From CAMEON01 sp963643175 (GTDB taxonomy: Bacteria; Bacillota; Clostridia; Oscillospirales; CAG-272): 64,000 nt of DNA. The translations under genes were made by a program, and so were the position numbers. Position 1 is the first letter of the stretch. Every line of letters starts with the position of its first letter. The DNA lies in the NCBI GenBank assembly GCA_963643175.1, contig CAVIJF010000002.1:1-64000 (forward strand), given 5' to 3'. Below, in pieces: positions 52,172 through 61,564 of this stretch. A model generated the notes under the pieces. That model worked only from the letters and a program-made list of their open reading frames with translations, made no database searches and was not told the origin of the DNA.

Positions 52172-55100
52172 GAAGCGTTTGAAAAACAAAGATAAAAAGC
52201 GCCGCCGCGACCGGGGGCGCGAGGCTGACCGGGCATCGGGGAAGCGTCCGCTGCTCTGTCCGCCGGATTCTGTCGCCCGCCGCCTGCCGTACCGGATTGC
52301 GGGGTATCTGTGCCGCATTCTGGTCATTTGGGTTGCAACGGGCGGACTTGCCGTTTTCCTGTCCGGCGCCATGATGTACGGCGTTTCAAACCGCTACCTG
52401 ATGGGCATTTCCCTCGTGTGCGTCGGGCTGATTTCACTGTTTTGCCTCGGCTGGAAGACTGCCATTGTCGGCGGCGTCTGCACGGCAGGGCTTGCCGTCT
52501 GGCAGTGCGTTGCCAACGCCGATCTTCTGCCCGAACTCCGCTGTGTGCCGTTTGCACTCTACAACGGCTTTCTTCGCCGGCTGGAGAGTGCCGGGTATCT
52601 GACATTTTCCAGCATGAGCGTCAGTTACAGCTCTGCCGCTTCGGAGGAACAGCTGCTCCGGGCGGGCATGGCGGGCGTTATCCTGCTGTTCGCGTTGGTG
52701 TATACCCTGTGCCTTTTGCGCCGTGCCAATCTTCTGCCGCCCGCTATCATGAGCACGGTCGTGCTGACCGTCATTCTGATCTTCAATATTTACAGCAATC
52801 GCATCCAGTCCAATCTGGGCATTGCGCTTGTCCTCGTCTCCTTTGCCGCCGTGCTGGTTATGGCGGCGTGCGACCGTGCCTACCGCCCCACCGGACGCAG
52901 GCGCGGCACATCGGAGGAGCTTCTTCCTCCCGAGCGGGACGGACAGCGTCCGACCCTGCCTGAATCCTACGTCCGGGAGCGGCAGTCCCGCGCGGAGCGC
53001 CGCGCCCGGCGGCAGTCCGCCCGGACTGCACAGCAGGTCCGGACGGTGGAGGAGGAGCTGGATGACTACTTTGCCGGGAGCAAACCGCGAAAAGCGGACA
53101 AGAGCGGGCGTGCGGAAGACTGCGGGCAGAGTGTACGTGCGCAGGTGCGTGCCGTCCGGACGTATGACCGCATTACCGACCGCGCACGGGGCGCCGCAGG
53201 CGGATTTACCGCCATGGCAGCGCTTCTTGTGTGCCTGCTTGCCGTGGCACTGCCGGCTATCCTGATACGCGGGAATTTCACAACGATTGACCCGCTGGAC
53301 GAGAAGCTGTCCTTCGCCCGCGACTATGTGACCGCTGTTCTGCGCGGCGACGACAGCCGCCTTGACGAGCTTGCCTATCAGGCGGACAGCTCGCATTTCA
53401 CGCCGCGCTCCACCGAGCTGGAACAGCTTTCCTTTACCGGACGGCAGATTCTTTACGTCAAGGCGCGGTACAGCGCCAACTACTACCTGCCGGGCTGGAT
53501 CGGGACAGACTACCGGGACGGGGCATGGCAGGCGGTGGACACCGAAACGCGCACCGCCTACCGGCGCCTGTTCGGCACCGACACAAGCCCCGCCGAGACA
53601 CTCCGCTATAATTTCTACCGCTACACCATGCCCTCGCTGGTCGATGATGTAAGCTCGGCAGAGCAACTGCTGGATTCCTACGGCGGCAACCGGACATACG
53701 GATTCCTGACCGTTCTTGTGCATATGCGGCGCATCAACAGCCCCGGCTCCGAGGCGCTTCTGCCCGCCGTGTACGTGCCGTCCTTCGGACTGTCCGAGTA
53801 TAACACCGCCGTGGCAAGCAAACTCGGCATTGTCAATTACTTTGACGGCATCCGGACGGGGCGCGATTTCAAGGAAAACGGCGTTTCCTATGCCTCCGTT
53901 GCCTATGCGCCGATCATGTCGAGCAATCTGTGGGTATCCAATACGGCGGAATTAGCCGAGCAGTGGGCATTGGGGCGCGAGGCGGTTCTGATTCAGATGC
54001 ACCTCCCGCACACCGCCGGATCGGACAGCCTTCTGAATCTGACGGTCGCCGAGGAGAACGGGAACACCGTATTCAACTACACCTATAATGTCAAAAAGGG
54101 CGTGGCGGAGAGCAGCTTCCGCTTCTACCATCCCACAGCCAGCGTCCGGCGGACAGGATCTACCTACATTGTCACGGAAAGTACCGGAACGCTGACCGTT
54201 GCGGTCTCCTCCGGGAAGGTGCTGAGCGTGTCGCTGGATACGTTGCTGCCCGAGAATCAGTCCGACAGTACGTTGATGCTCGCATCGGACAACCTGCTTG
54301 ATCGGTACAACCGGCTCATGACCGACAAGGAGCGGGCGGAGTTGGCGGAGGTGCTGACGGCGGAGCGCACGTACAGCGATTTTGTTTACAGCACCTACAC
54401 GGAGACCGGGGGCAGTGCCTATATTGCCTCGCTTGCCGCAACCATCAAGGAAAACGCGCACCGGTGGAAGGCGACAGATACGACAGACGCAACCGGTTCC
54501 GGACTTGTTGCCGAATATCCGGACGTATCCCTGGCGGGCTGCCGGGATCTGTCCTCGATGCAGGCATTCTACCAGCGGGATAACATGGTGCGCTGTGTGA
54601 TTGACTACATTGTCCGCGACCTCGGCTGTACCTACACCATCACGCCGGATCTCTCCGGGGTCGATGACTCGCTGGACGGCGTGGAGAACTTCCTGCGCAA
54701 TACAAAGCAGGGCTACTGCGTCCAGTTTGCATCCGCCGCCGCCCTGATTCTGCGGGAGTACGGGATACCCGTCCGCTATGTGGAAGGCTATATCGCCACC
54801 AATCTGGAACGGATTGGCAACGAGGATTTTGTCTACGGCGGTTACGTGCATGACTACGAGGCGCACGCATGGATTGAGGTTTACTTTGACGGCGTGGGCT
54901 GGATACAGTACGAAACGACGCCGCAGTACTACACCGGACTGTACGGCTTCGGAGATGCCGTATCCGATGCGTCCGACCCCGTTGTCCCCCAGCTGCCCGA
55001 GACCGATAGTGACAGCGAGACCACGGACGGCTCCGAGACCGTCACGACCGATGAGGAAAGCGTGACCGAAACGGTGACCGGTGCCCCGCTCGGCTCCGAA

Positions 55101-55631
55101 ACCGACATCGGTTCCGGGGAGGAGGGAGACCCCGCCGCCCGACGTGCCGCCGGCATTGCCATGCTGATTCTGTTCGGCATTGCGCTGGCAATCGGTCTGC
55201 TGACCGCCGTTATCCGCCGGGCGCGTGATGCCCAGTACCGCCGCCGCGACCTTGCCGAGCGGGTTCTGGCACTGGAGCACGATCCGGAGGAGCCGCGCGA
55301 GTTGGCGCAGGGACTGTGCGACAACGTGACCGAACTGCTGGCACTGTTCGGGCTGTCTCCTGAAACCGGGGAATTTCCGGATGCCTATGCGGTGCGGCTG
55401 ACTGCCGCCCTTACGCCGGAATCGAACGGCAGGGAGTCCGCCGACCGGACACCGCCCCCGCCGCTGCGCCCGATTCTGGACGCGCTGGCAGCCGAGGAAT
55501 TCGGCAACGGCATGACGACCGCCGAGATGAAGCAGATGGCGGAACTGTACCTGTTCCTGCACGCGAACCGTGCGCGCTTCCTGCGCCCCGGCACGAGGCT
55601 GTGTCTGCACTATGTCCGCCGACGCATCTGA
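52164..55631 (+). CDS. Transglutaminase-like membrane protein (TgpA-type)
   Basis: A 1155-residue protein. After a basic N-terminus, six or so membrane helices lie at residues ~35-240, and one more at ~350-370. A large external part contains the transglutaminase core at about 810-925: catalytic Cys in KQGYCVQFASAAALILRE, His in EAHAWIEVYFDG, and the third residue in GWIQYETTP. A Ser/Thr/Glu-rich stretch leads to a C-terminal helix (about 1000) and a cytoplasmic tail with DUF4129-like character. The ATG at 52164 has GGAGGTGACG upstream and overlaps the DUF58 gene. It may crosslink or hydrolyse peptides at the cell surface (inference). Confidence 0.9.
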   Translation: MSEKRLKNKDKKRRRDRGREADRASGKRPLLCPPDSVARRLPYRIAGYLCRILVIWVATGGLAVFLSGAMMYGVSNRYLMGISLVCVGLISLFCLGWKTAIVGGVCTAGLAVWQCVANADLLPELRCVPFALYNGFLRRLESAGYLTFSSMSVSYSSAASEEQLLRAGMAGVILLFALVYTLCLLRRANLLPPAIMSTVVLTVILIFNIYSNRIQSNLGIALVLVSFAAVLVMAACDRAYRPTGRRRGTSEELLPPERDGQRPTLPESYVRERQSRAERRARRQSARTAQQVRTVEEELDDYFAGSKPRKADKSGRAEDCGQSVRAQVRAVRTYDRITDRARGAAGGFTAMAALLVCLLAVALPAILIRGNFTTIDPLDEKLSFARDYVTAVLRGDDSRLDELAYQADSSHFTPRSTELEQLSFTGRQILYVKARYSANYYLPGWIGTDYRDGAWQAVDTETRTAYRRLFGTDTSPAETLRYNFYRYTMPSLVDDVSSAEQLLDSYGGNRTYGFLTVLVHMRRINSPGSEALLPAVYVPSFGLSEYNTAVASKLGIVNYFDGIRTGRDFKENGVSYASVAYAPIMSSNLWVSNTAELAEQWALGREAVLIQMHLPHTAGSDSLLNLTVAEENGNTVFNYTYNVKKGVAESSFRFYHPTASVRRTGSTYIVTESTGTLTVAVSSGKVLSVSLDTLLPENQSDSTLMLASDNLLDRYNRLMTDKERAELAEVLTAERTYSDFVYSTYTETGGSAYIASLAATIKENAHRWKATDTTDATGSGLVAEYPDVSLAGCRDLSSMQAFYQRDNMVRCVIDYIVRDLGCTYTITPDLSGVDDSLDGVENFLRNTKQGYCVQFASAAALILREYGIPVRYVEGYIATNLERIGNEDFVYGGYVHDYEAHAWIEVYFDGVGWIQYETTPQYYTGLYGFGDAVSDASDPVVPQLPETDSDSETTDGSETVTTDEESVTETVTGAPLGSETDIGSGEEGDPAARRAAGIAMLILFGIALAIGLLTAVIRRARDAQYRRRDLAERVLALEHDPEEPRELAQGLCDNVTELLALFGLSPETGEFPDAYAVRLTAALTPESNGRESADRTPPPPLRPILDALAAEEFGNGMTTAEMKQMAELYLFLHANRARFLRPGTRLCLHYVRRRI

Positions 55632-55768
55632 GGACGGCTGCTTATCCGGCGGTATCCCCGCACTGTTTTCCCTGATTCCACGACAAGCGATACTCTCCCA
55701 AATCTGCCGGGCGCTTGCCGCCCGGCAGACGGTACAGACAAACAGAGCCGAAAGGAAGGTCAGTCTTT

Positions 55769-58192
55769 ATGAAACAGGCTCTATGCGTTGTGCTTGCACT
55801 TGTGCTTGCGCTGTCGGTTGCCTGCTCGCCTGCTGCCCAGAACGGGACGGCATCCGGAACGCCGGAGGGCTCCTCCTCGCCGGATACGCCGTCCGACAGC
55901 GACGCGACCCAGCCGGAAGCCGATCCCGCGACCGCGCCGCCGGAGGACACGCCCCGCTCCGATGCCGCATGGCGGACGACCACCGATCTTATCCTGCCTG
56001 CATACACGTATGACGCCGCATCCGGCGACCTGAACAACGACGGGATTCATCCCGCCACGCGGGATGTGTTCCCGGATACGTGGGTATTCGTGGACGGCGC
56101 GGGACGTGTCCGCAGCACGGACACGAGCATCCCGACCGAACGGCAGGTCGGCATCTTCTACTTCCTCTGGCGGGATCAGGATCAGACCCTGCTCAACCCC
56201 ATTCCCGCGTCGGATCACTACGCCGCCTACCGGGAGGGAGGCATAAACCGCCTGTATGAGGTCATGCAGGAGGGCGGGGAAGGGCACCCGCACTACTGGG
56301 CGGAGCCGTACTTCGGCTACTATTCCTCCAACGACGAATGGGTGCTCCGCAAGCACGGGTATATGCTGGCGGATGCCGGTGTGGACTTCGTGTTCTTTGA
56401 CACTACCAACGGCAACCTGCACACGGTCAGCCATATGGCGCTGCTGCGCGTATGGGAACAGATGCGCACGGAGGGCGTCAACGTCCCCAAGGTCGTTTTC
56501 CTGTGCGGCGGATTTGACGGCGAGTTTCAGGAGCTGTACCGCAGCATCTACGAGCCGGGACTGTACGAGGATCTGTGGTACTACTGGAACGGGAAACCGC
56601 TCCTGATGCTCTCCGGAAACGTAAACATGACGGACGAGCAGAGCGACTTCTTCACCGTCCGGTACTCGTGGGCGTACAGCGTCACCGGCTGGTACGCGGA
56701 CAGAGGCGGCAAAGCCTGCTGGCCGTGGGCGGACACCGTGCCGCAGCATAAAGGCAAGGCGGAGGACGGAACATTGGAGCAGATGGTCGTCATGTGCGGT
56801 TTCTGGGCGACCAACACCGCGAACGGTCGGGTTGCTGGGCGGAGCTTCAGCAAGCGCCGGGAACCGACGGGCGCGGGCGACTGGGATTTCGGCTTCTCAC
56901 TGATGGACAGCACCACCGGGCTGGGACTTGCTTTTGCGGAGCAGTTTGAGTACGCGCTGAGCAAGGAGCCGCCCCTTATCATGATTACAGGCTGGAACGA
57001 GTGGATCGCCGGACGCTGGTCTGGCGGCGGTGCCGGCAGTGCCGGTGCCGGACAGATCATGGCAGGGGAGTATACCATTTCCGCCGACCCGGATTCGCTC
57101 CAGTCTACCTACTTCGTGGACTGCTTCAACCCGGAGTTTTCCCGCGACATTGAGCCGATGAAGGGCGGATTCGGGGACAATTACCTCTGGCAGATGACGG
57201 ATTATGTGTACCGCTACAAGGGGACACGCACGCCGGAGAGCGCGTTCGGACAGTGGGCAATCGACCTGTCCGGTTCCATCGGGCAGTGGTTCGCGGTCGG
57301 TCCGGAGTACCGTGACTACGAGGGGGACATCACGCACCGCAACGCCCCTGGGCACGTCGGCGGGGAGCAGAACGGGTTTTATATCAACACATCCGGTCGC
57401 AATGACCTTGTGACCGCCAAGGTGTCCTCTGACAGCCGCTACCTGTACTTCTACATGGAATGCGCAGACGACATCACCGCACCGGAGGGCGAAAACTGGA
57501 TGAATCTGTTCCTGAATACCGACGGCGACCTGACAACCGGCTGGCATGGCTTTGATTTCATCCTCAACCGCAGCCGCACGGACGGAAAGCTGTCCGTCGA
57601 AGCGTTTTCCGGCACGGACGAGTGGGCGTTTACCTCCGTCGGGCAGGCGGAATGGGCGCTGTCCGGGCGTGTTATCCAGATAAAGGTGGAGCGGGCGCTG
57701 CTGAACTTCACCGGCACGGTGGACTTCAAGTGGGCTGACAACTCCGCCCCGACCGGCGACCCGATGGAATTTTTGGATCAGGGCGACACCGCACCGAACG
57801 GGCGCTCCTCCTATCGCTTTACGCTGGAAGCAGGCACTGCCGCCTCCGTCCCTGCCTGCCTGACGCAGGACATGGTTGTGCTCAAGGCAGGGAGCTACAA
57901 TGCGTATGCGAACGGGAAGGCAGTCCGGCTGGTGGATGACAACACGCACGGCGTTCTGCTGGCGTCCGACCACGAGCTGTACCTGCCCGCCGCATTCCTT
58001 GAGTCGATCGGTATCCGGACGGCGGGTGCCGCACAGATTGACCATTACGGCATTCCCTATGTGCACGCCAATGAACTGATTGAGCAGGCGGGCAAAACCG
58101 TCACGGTCTGTGCAAACGGGCTGGTCGTGCTGGCGGATTCCGCCGTTACGGACACAACCGTGCTGGATGTCCTGTACCGGTCGCTTCAGTAA
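55769..58192 (+). CDS. GH99/GH71-like lipoprotein with carbohydrate-binding C-terminus
   Basis: An 807-residue lipoprotein (lipobox SVAC, Cys about 19) with a Pro/Ser/Asp-rich linker to residue ~65. Residues ~85-470 look like a glycoside hydrolase of the GH99/GH71 type: VGIFYFLWRDQDQ, the DAGVDFVFFDTTN strand and ITGWNEWIAGRW, typical of endo-mannanase-like enzymes. Residues ~530-690 resemble a family 9 carbohydrate-binding domain (YLYFYMECADDITAPEGENW). The last ~80 residues look like a copper-amine-oxidase-N stalk domain. GAAAGGAAGG precedes the ATG at 55769. Substrate not determined. Confidence 0.75.
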   Translation: MKQALCVVLALVLALSVACSPAAQNGTASGTPEGSSSPDTPSDSDATQPEADPATAPPEDTPRSDAAWRTTTDLILPAYTYDAASGDLNNDGIHPATRDVFPDTWVFVDGAGRVRSTDTSIPTERQVGIFYFLWRDQDQTLLNPIPASDHYAAYREGGINRLYEVMQEGGEGHPHYWAEPYFGYYSSNDEWVLRKHGYMLADAGVDFVFFDTTNGNLHTVSHMALLRVWEQMRTEGVNVPKVVFLCGGFDGEFQELYRSIYEPGLYEDLWYYWNGKPLLMLSGNVNMTDEQSDFFTVRYSWAYSVTGWYADRGGKACWPWADTVPQHKGKAEDGTLEQMVVMCGFWATNTANGRVAGRSFSKRREPTGAGDWDFGFSLMDSTTGLGLAFAEQFEYALSKEPPLIMITGWNEWIAGRWSGGGAGSAGAGQIMAGEYTISADPDSLQSTYFVDCFNPEFSRDIEPMKGGFGDNYLWQMTDYVYRYKGTRTPESAFGQWAIDLSGSIGQWFAVGPEYRDYEGDITHRNAPGHVGGEQNGFYINTSGRNDLVTAKVSSDSRYLYFYMECADDITAPEGENWMNLFLNTDGDLTTGWHGFDFILNRSRTDGKLSVEAFSGTDEWAFTSVGQAEWALSGRVIQIKVERALLNFTGTVDFKWADNSAPTGDPMEFLDQGDTAPNGRSSYRFTLEAGTAASVPACLTQDMVVLKAGSYNAYANGKAVRLVDDNTHGVLLASDHELYLPAAFLESIGIRTAGAAQIDHYGIPYVHANELIEQAGKTVTVCANGLVVLADSAVTDTTVLDVLYRSLQ

Positions 58193-58245
58193 TCTCTAAG
58201 AGTATTCAGTAATTCCCTAAAAAAGACAAAAAGGAGAACCTCAAG

Positions 58246-59694
58246 ATGAAAAGAATTATTTGTGCGCTGCTCGCTGTCCTGATGCTCCTGCCCATGGCGG
58301 CGTGTGCGGACGCGGAAGGCGGCGCAACCACCGCAATCACGTCTGATACCGGCAGTACGGAATCCGAACCCTCCACAGCTGACCTGCCGCCCGCCGTCGG
58401 GGAGAAGGACTACAAAGGCTCGACCTTCCGGATGATTGGCTTCACTGAGCCGGGCGACTGGTACTACTCCAAGGAAATGGATCAGAGCACGCTCAACGAT
58501 GCCATTTACGAGATGAACAAGGTGGTGGAGCACCAGCTCAACGTCACGCTGGAGTATGAGTACGTGTCCGATGTCTCTACGGGCGGGGAGATTTTTGAGA
58601 AGGTATCCCCCTATATCATGACCGGCGATGATGCGTATCAGCTCTGTATTCTGCACCCGTATTACAGTTACAACTCCTTCATCACGCAGAACTATGCGTT
58701 TGACTTCTACGAACTGGACAGCCTTGACCTGTCCCGGAATTACTGGAACAGGCAGGTCATTGAACAGCTTGCCATCAACGGGCACGCATACATCGCGCTG
58801 GGCGCCCTGTGCAGGTACGCCGTCAACATTCTGTACTGCAACAAGGGCATTCTCAAGAACGCCAAGCGGGAGGTTCCGTATGACCTGGTGCGCAACCAGC
58901 AGTGGACACTGGACAAGTTCTATGCGCTGACCAAGGAACTGTACGTGGACAAGAACGGAAACGGCACCCGCGACAACGGCGACAGTTACGGCTTTGCCGG
59001 TTTGTGGGATGCCAACGGCTCCGCCCTCCTGCAGGCATCGGACATTTATGTCGTACAGCGGAATGCGGAGGATATGTTTGAGGTCACGCTGGACAAGAAC
59101 GACAAGCTTGTGAACTTTTACGACAGCCTGCTGGACTGGTCCCAGGACGAGAGCGTGTATCTGTGGAGCTTCGGAAACCGTGAGAACGGAAATGTCACGC
59201 TGAGTTTTCTTGACGGGCGTTCCGGCTTCACCCTGGCGGCGCTCGGCACGGATTATCTGGACGCCACCTTTGACGTTGGTATACTCCCGCTGCCGAAGTA
59301 CAGCGAGCAGCAGGAAAATTACAGCCATGTCAACTGGGGCAACAACATCGTGGTGCCAAGTTCCATCAAAAACACGGAAATGGTCGGCGACGTTCTGGAG
59401 CTGATGGCATACTATTCCAGCACCATCGTACACAACGCCTACTACGACACCGTGCTGCAATACAAGGTTTCCAACTCTCCGGACGACCGGGACATGGTCA
59501 TTCTGATTTACAACACCGTTGTATACGACCCCGGCATTGCTTTCTGCGACGGCAATAACAATCTGTGGAACCTTGTCTACCTGTCCTGCTTTGGTATCCT
59601 GAACAAGACCCGGAGTGTTGCCTCGACCCTGCGCGCCAATGTGAAGGGGGCGCAGAGACAGCTCAACAAGCTGTTCCAGCAGAAAAACACGTGA
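58246..59694 (+). CDS. Extracellular solute-binding lipoprotein, orphan
   Basis: A 482-residue lipoprotein (lipobox MAAC, Cys about 20) of the family 1 solute-binding type used by carbohydrate ABC importers. A short Thr/Ser linker is followed by the two-lobe body (FRMIGFTEPGDWYYSKEMDQ, LYVDKNGNGTRDNGDSYGFAG, typical of sugar-binding members). AAAAAGGAG lies before the ATG. No permease or ATPase of the MalFG type lies nearby; it follows the GH99-like lipoprotein by 53 bases, so both may serve glycan capture at the surface (inference). Confidence 0.88.
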   Translation: MKRIICALLAVLMLLPMAACADAEGGATTAITSDTGSTESEPSTADLPPAVGEKDYKGSTFRMIGFTEPGDWYYSKEMDQSTLNDAIYEMNKVVEHQLNVTLEYEYVSDVSTGGEIFEKVSPYIMTGDDAYQLCILHPYYSYNSFITQNYAFDFYELDSLDLSRNYWNRQVIEQLAINGHAYIALGALCRYAVNILYCNKGILKNAKREVPYDLVRNQQWTLDKFYALTKELYVDKNGNGTRDNGDSYGFAGLWDANGSALLQASDIYVVQRNAEDMFEVTLDKNDKLVNFYDSLLDWSQDESVYLWSFGNRENGNVTLSFLDGRSGFTLAALGTDYLDATFDVGILPLPKYSEQQENYSHVNWGNNIVVPSSIKNTEMVGDVLELMAYYSSTIVHNAYYDTVLQYKVSNSPDDRDMVILIYNTVVYDPGIAFCDGNNNLWNLVYLSCFGILNKTRSVASTLRANVKGAQRQLNKLFQQKNT

Positions 59695-59706
59695 GACGAA
59701 CCATAC

Positions 59707-59751
59707 GCATAAGTACAGCCCCTGCCGTGACGGCAGGGGCTGTACTTATGC
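59707..59751. terminator. Bidirectional intrinsic terminator
   Basis: A perfect 21-base stem (59707-59727 with 59731-59751) and a three-base loop, between the convergent solute-binding and ABC ATPase genes. Confidence 0.85.
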
Positions 59752-59787
59752 AGTTTACAGTTTACTGTGTGCCGCCTGCGGTTTGGG

Positions 59788-60582
59788 TTACCCTAACAGC
59801 CCGCGGTCGCTGGAAAATTCACTGCCGCTGCTGACCGAGAACTTCTCCAGCAGATCGGCGACGGTCAGGTTCTTCTTTTCCTCGCCGGAAATATCCAGAA
59901 TGATGTTGCCGGCGTGCAACATAATCAACCTGTCCCCGTAGCGGATGGCGTCGCGCATATTGTGCGTAATCATCAGGGTGGTCAGCTTTTCCTCCCGCAC
60001 GATGCGCTCGGTGATGGACATGACCACCGATGCGGTTTTGGGGTCGAGTGCCGCCGTGTGCTCGTCCAGCAGAAGCAGGCGCGGCTTCTGCAGCGTCGCC
60101 ATCAGCAGGGTCAGCGCCTGACGCTGACCGCCTGACAGCGTGCCGGTCTTTGCCGTCAGACGGTCCTCCAGTCCCAGTCCCAGCTCGGTGAGCCTGCGGC
60201 GGTATTCCTCGCGCTCCGCCCGCCGGATACCCGGCATCAGCGTGCGGTGCTGTCCGCGCCGGAGCGCAAGCGCCAGATTCTCCTCAATCTGCATTGCCGC
60301 GGCAGTGCCCATCATGGGATCCTGATACACGCGCCCGAGGTATTTCGCCCGCTTGTGTTCCGGCAGGCGGGTCACGTCGATACCGTCCAGCAGGATACTG
60401 CCGCTGTCCGGGCGCCATGTGCCGCAGATGGCGTTCTGCATGGTACTTTTGCCCGCACCGTTCCCGCCGATGACGGTCACGAACTCGCCCTCCTGCACGG
60501 TCAGGCTGAGTCCGGACAGCGCCACCTTTTCGTCTACGGTTCCCTTGTTGAATATCTTGACTACGTTGCGCATCTCAAGCAT
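59788..60582 (-). CDS. ABC transporter ATP-binding protein, TrpXYZ-like
   Basis: The ATPase subunit, 264 residues. Walker A GGNGAGKST (about 40), signature LSGGQRQALTLLMATLQ (about 150), Walker B LLLLDEHTAALDPKTA (about 170) and the switch His in MITHNMRDAIRYG. The DEHTAALDP variant is characteristic of the family that works with TrpX/YcjX-type binding proteins. It overlaps the permease gene by eight bases and is the last gene of the operon. Confidence 0.95.
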   Translation of the reverse strand: MLEMRNVVKIFNKGTVDEKVALSGLSLTVQEGEFVTVIGGNGAGKSTMQNAICGTWRPDSGSILLDGIDVTRLPEHKRAKYLGRVYQDPMMGTAAAMQIEENLALALRRGQHRTLMPGIRRAEREEYRRRLTELGLGLEDRLTAKTGTLSGGQRQALTLLMATLQKPRLLLLDEHTAALDPKTASVVMSITERIVREEKLTTLMITHNMRDAIRYGDRLIMLHAGNIILDISGEEKKNLTVADLLEKFSVSSGSEFSSDRGLLG

Positions 60583-61489
60583 GACTGTTTCCTCCCTTTT
60601 CCGTCTTTGACGTATGGCACGCCTCCCGGATGGTCTTCTGCAGGTACGGCACGCCGAGGAACAGGGCGACTACGACCGCCGAGAACATCTTGAGCAGGTC
60701 GGCGTCAAAGCCCAAAAAGATGACCGTCTGGTATACGAGGTAGTAGATAACGGCGCCTACCGCCACGCCCGCCAGCTTTATGGCAAAGTTGGGGTAAATG
60801 TGCCGCACTACGGCTTCGCCGATTACGACGGCGGCAAGCCCGATGACCACGGCGCCGCGCCCCATGTTGATGTCGGCATATCCCTGATACTGGCACAGCA
60901 GACCGCCGGACAGCGCCACAAGACCGTTGGACAGCGCCAGACCGATAATCTTATTGACGCCGGTGTTGATTCCCTGCGCCCGGCTCATGGCAGGATTGCA
61001 TCCGGTTGCCCGGATACCGCACCCCAGTTCGGTGCCGAAAAACAGGTACAGCACGCCGATGACCGCTACCGTTGCGATACCGAGCAGAATCAGCGCCGAT
61101 GAGATATTCATCTGGGAGAGAAGTACCCGGAAGGATCGTGCCGGGATGGCTTGGTTCGCCTTGCCGAGAATCTTCAGGTTTATCGACCACAGCGCCATCT
61201 GGGTCAGGATACCTGCCAGAATGGCGGGAATGCCCAGCCCGATGTGCAGCAGACCCGTGACGCAGCCGGCGATCAGACCGACCAGGAAGGCGCACAGCAG
61301 TGCCAGCCACGGGTTTACATTCCGCATAATCAGCACCGTGCACACGGCGGCACCGGTGCATATGGAACCGTCCACCGTCAGATCCGCAATATCCAGTATC
61401 TTATACGTGATGTAGACACCGATTGCCATGATACCCCATATCAGACCCTGCGCAACGGCGCCGGGCAGCGAGGCAAACCAGTTACCCAT
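60575..61489 (-). CDS. ABC transporter permease, TrpXYZ-like (branched-chain-type fold)
   Basis: A 304-residue permease with about eight membrane helices. Family features: MGIMAIGVYITYKILDIADL followed by TVDGSICTGAAVC near the N-terminus, RATGCNPAMSRAQGINTGVNK in the coupling region (about 180) and the glycine-rich last helices. AAGGAG lies ten bases before the ATG, and a tandem heptamer precedes it. The stop overlaps the ATPase start. It would import the ligand caught by the downstream-named lipoprotein (61565-62533), probably an aromatic amino acid given the Tyr-rich leader (inference). Confidence 0.93.
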   Translation of the reverse strand: MGNWFASLPGAVAQGLIWGIMAIGVYITYKILDIADLTVDGSICTGAAVCTVLIMRNVNPWLALLCAFLVGLIAGCVTGLLHIGLGIPAILAGILTQMALWSINLKILGKANQAIPARSFRVLLSQMNISSALILLGIATVAVIGVLYLFFGTELGCGIRATGCNPAMSRAQGINTGVNKIIGLALSNGLVALSGGLLCQYQGYADINMGRGAVVIGLAAVVIGEAVVRHIYPNFAIKLAGVAVGAVIYYLVYQTVIFLGFDADLLKMFSAVVVALFLGVPYLQKTIREACHTSKTEKGGNSHA

Positions 61490-61506
61490 AAAATCAAAAC
61501 TCCTTC

Positions 61507-61527
61507 TTAGCTCTTAGCTCTTAGCTC
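61507..61527. repeat. Tandem heptamer, three copies
   Basis: Three perfect copies of TTAGCTC, between the binding-protein gene and the permease Shine-Dalgarno. Copy number change could alter the spacing of the intercistronic region. Confidence 0.8.
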
Positions 61528-61564
61528 TTAACAATGTAGCTGTGTAACGGGATACAGGGTAGCG

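Noticed and set aside
49601..52372. 923-codon minus-strand ORF opposite the DUF58 gene
   Set aside because: Antisense shadow; Arg/Gly/Gln-rich with no domain.
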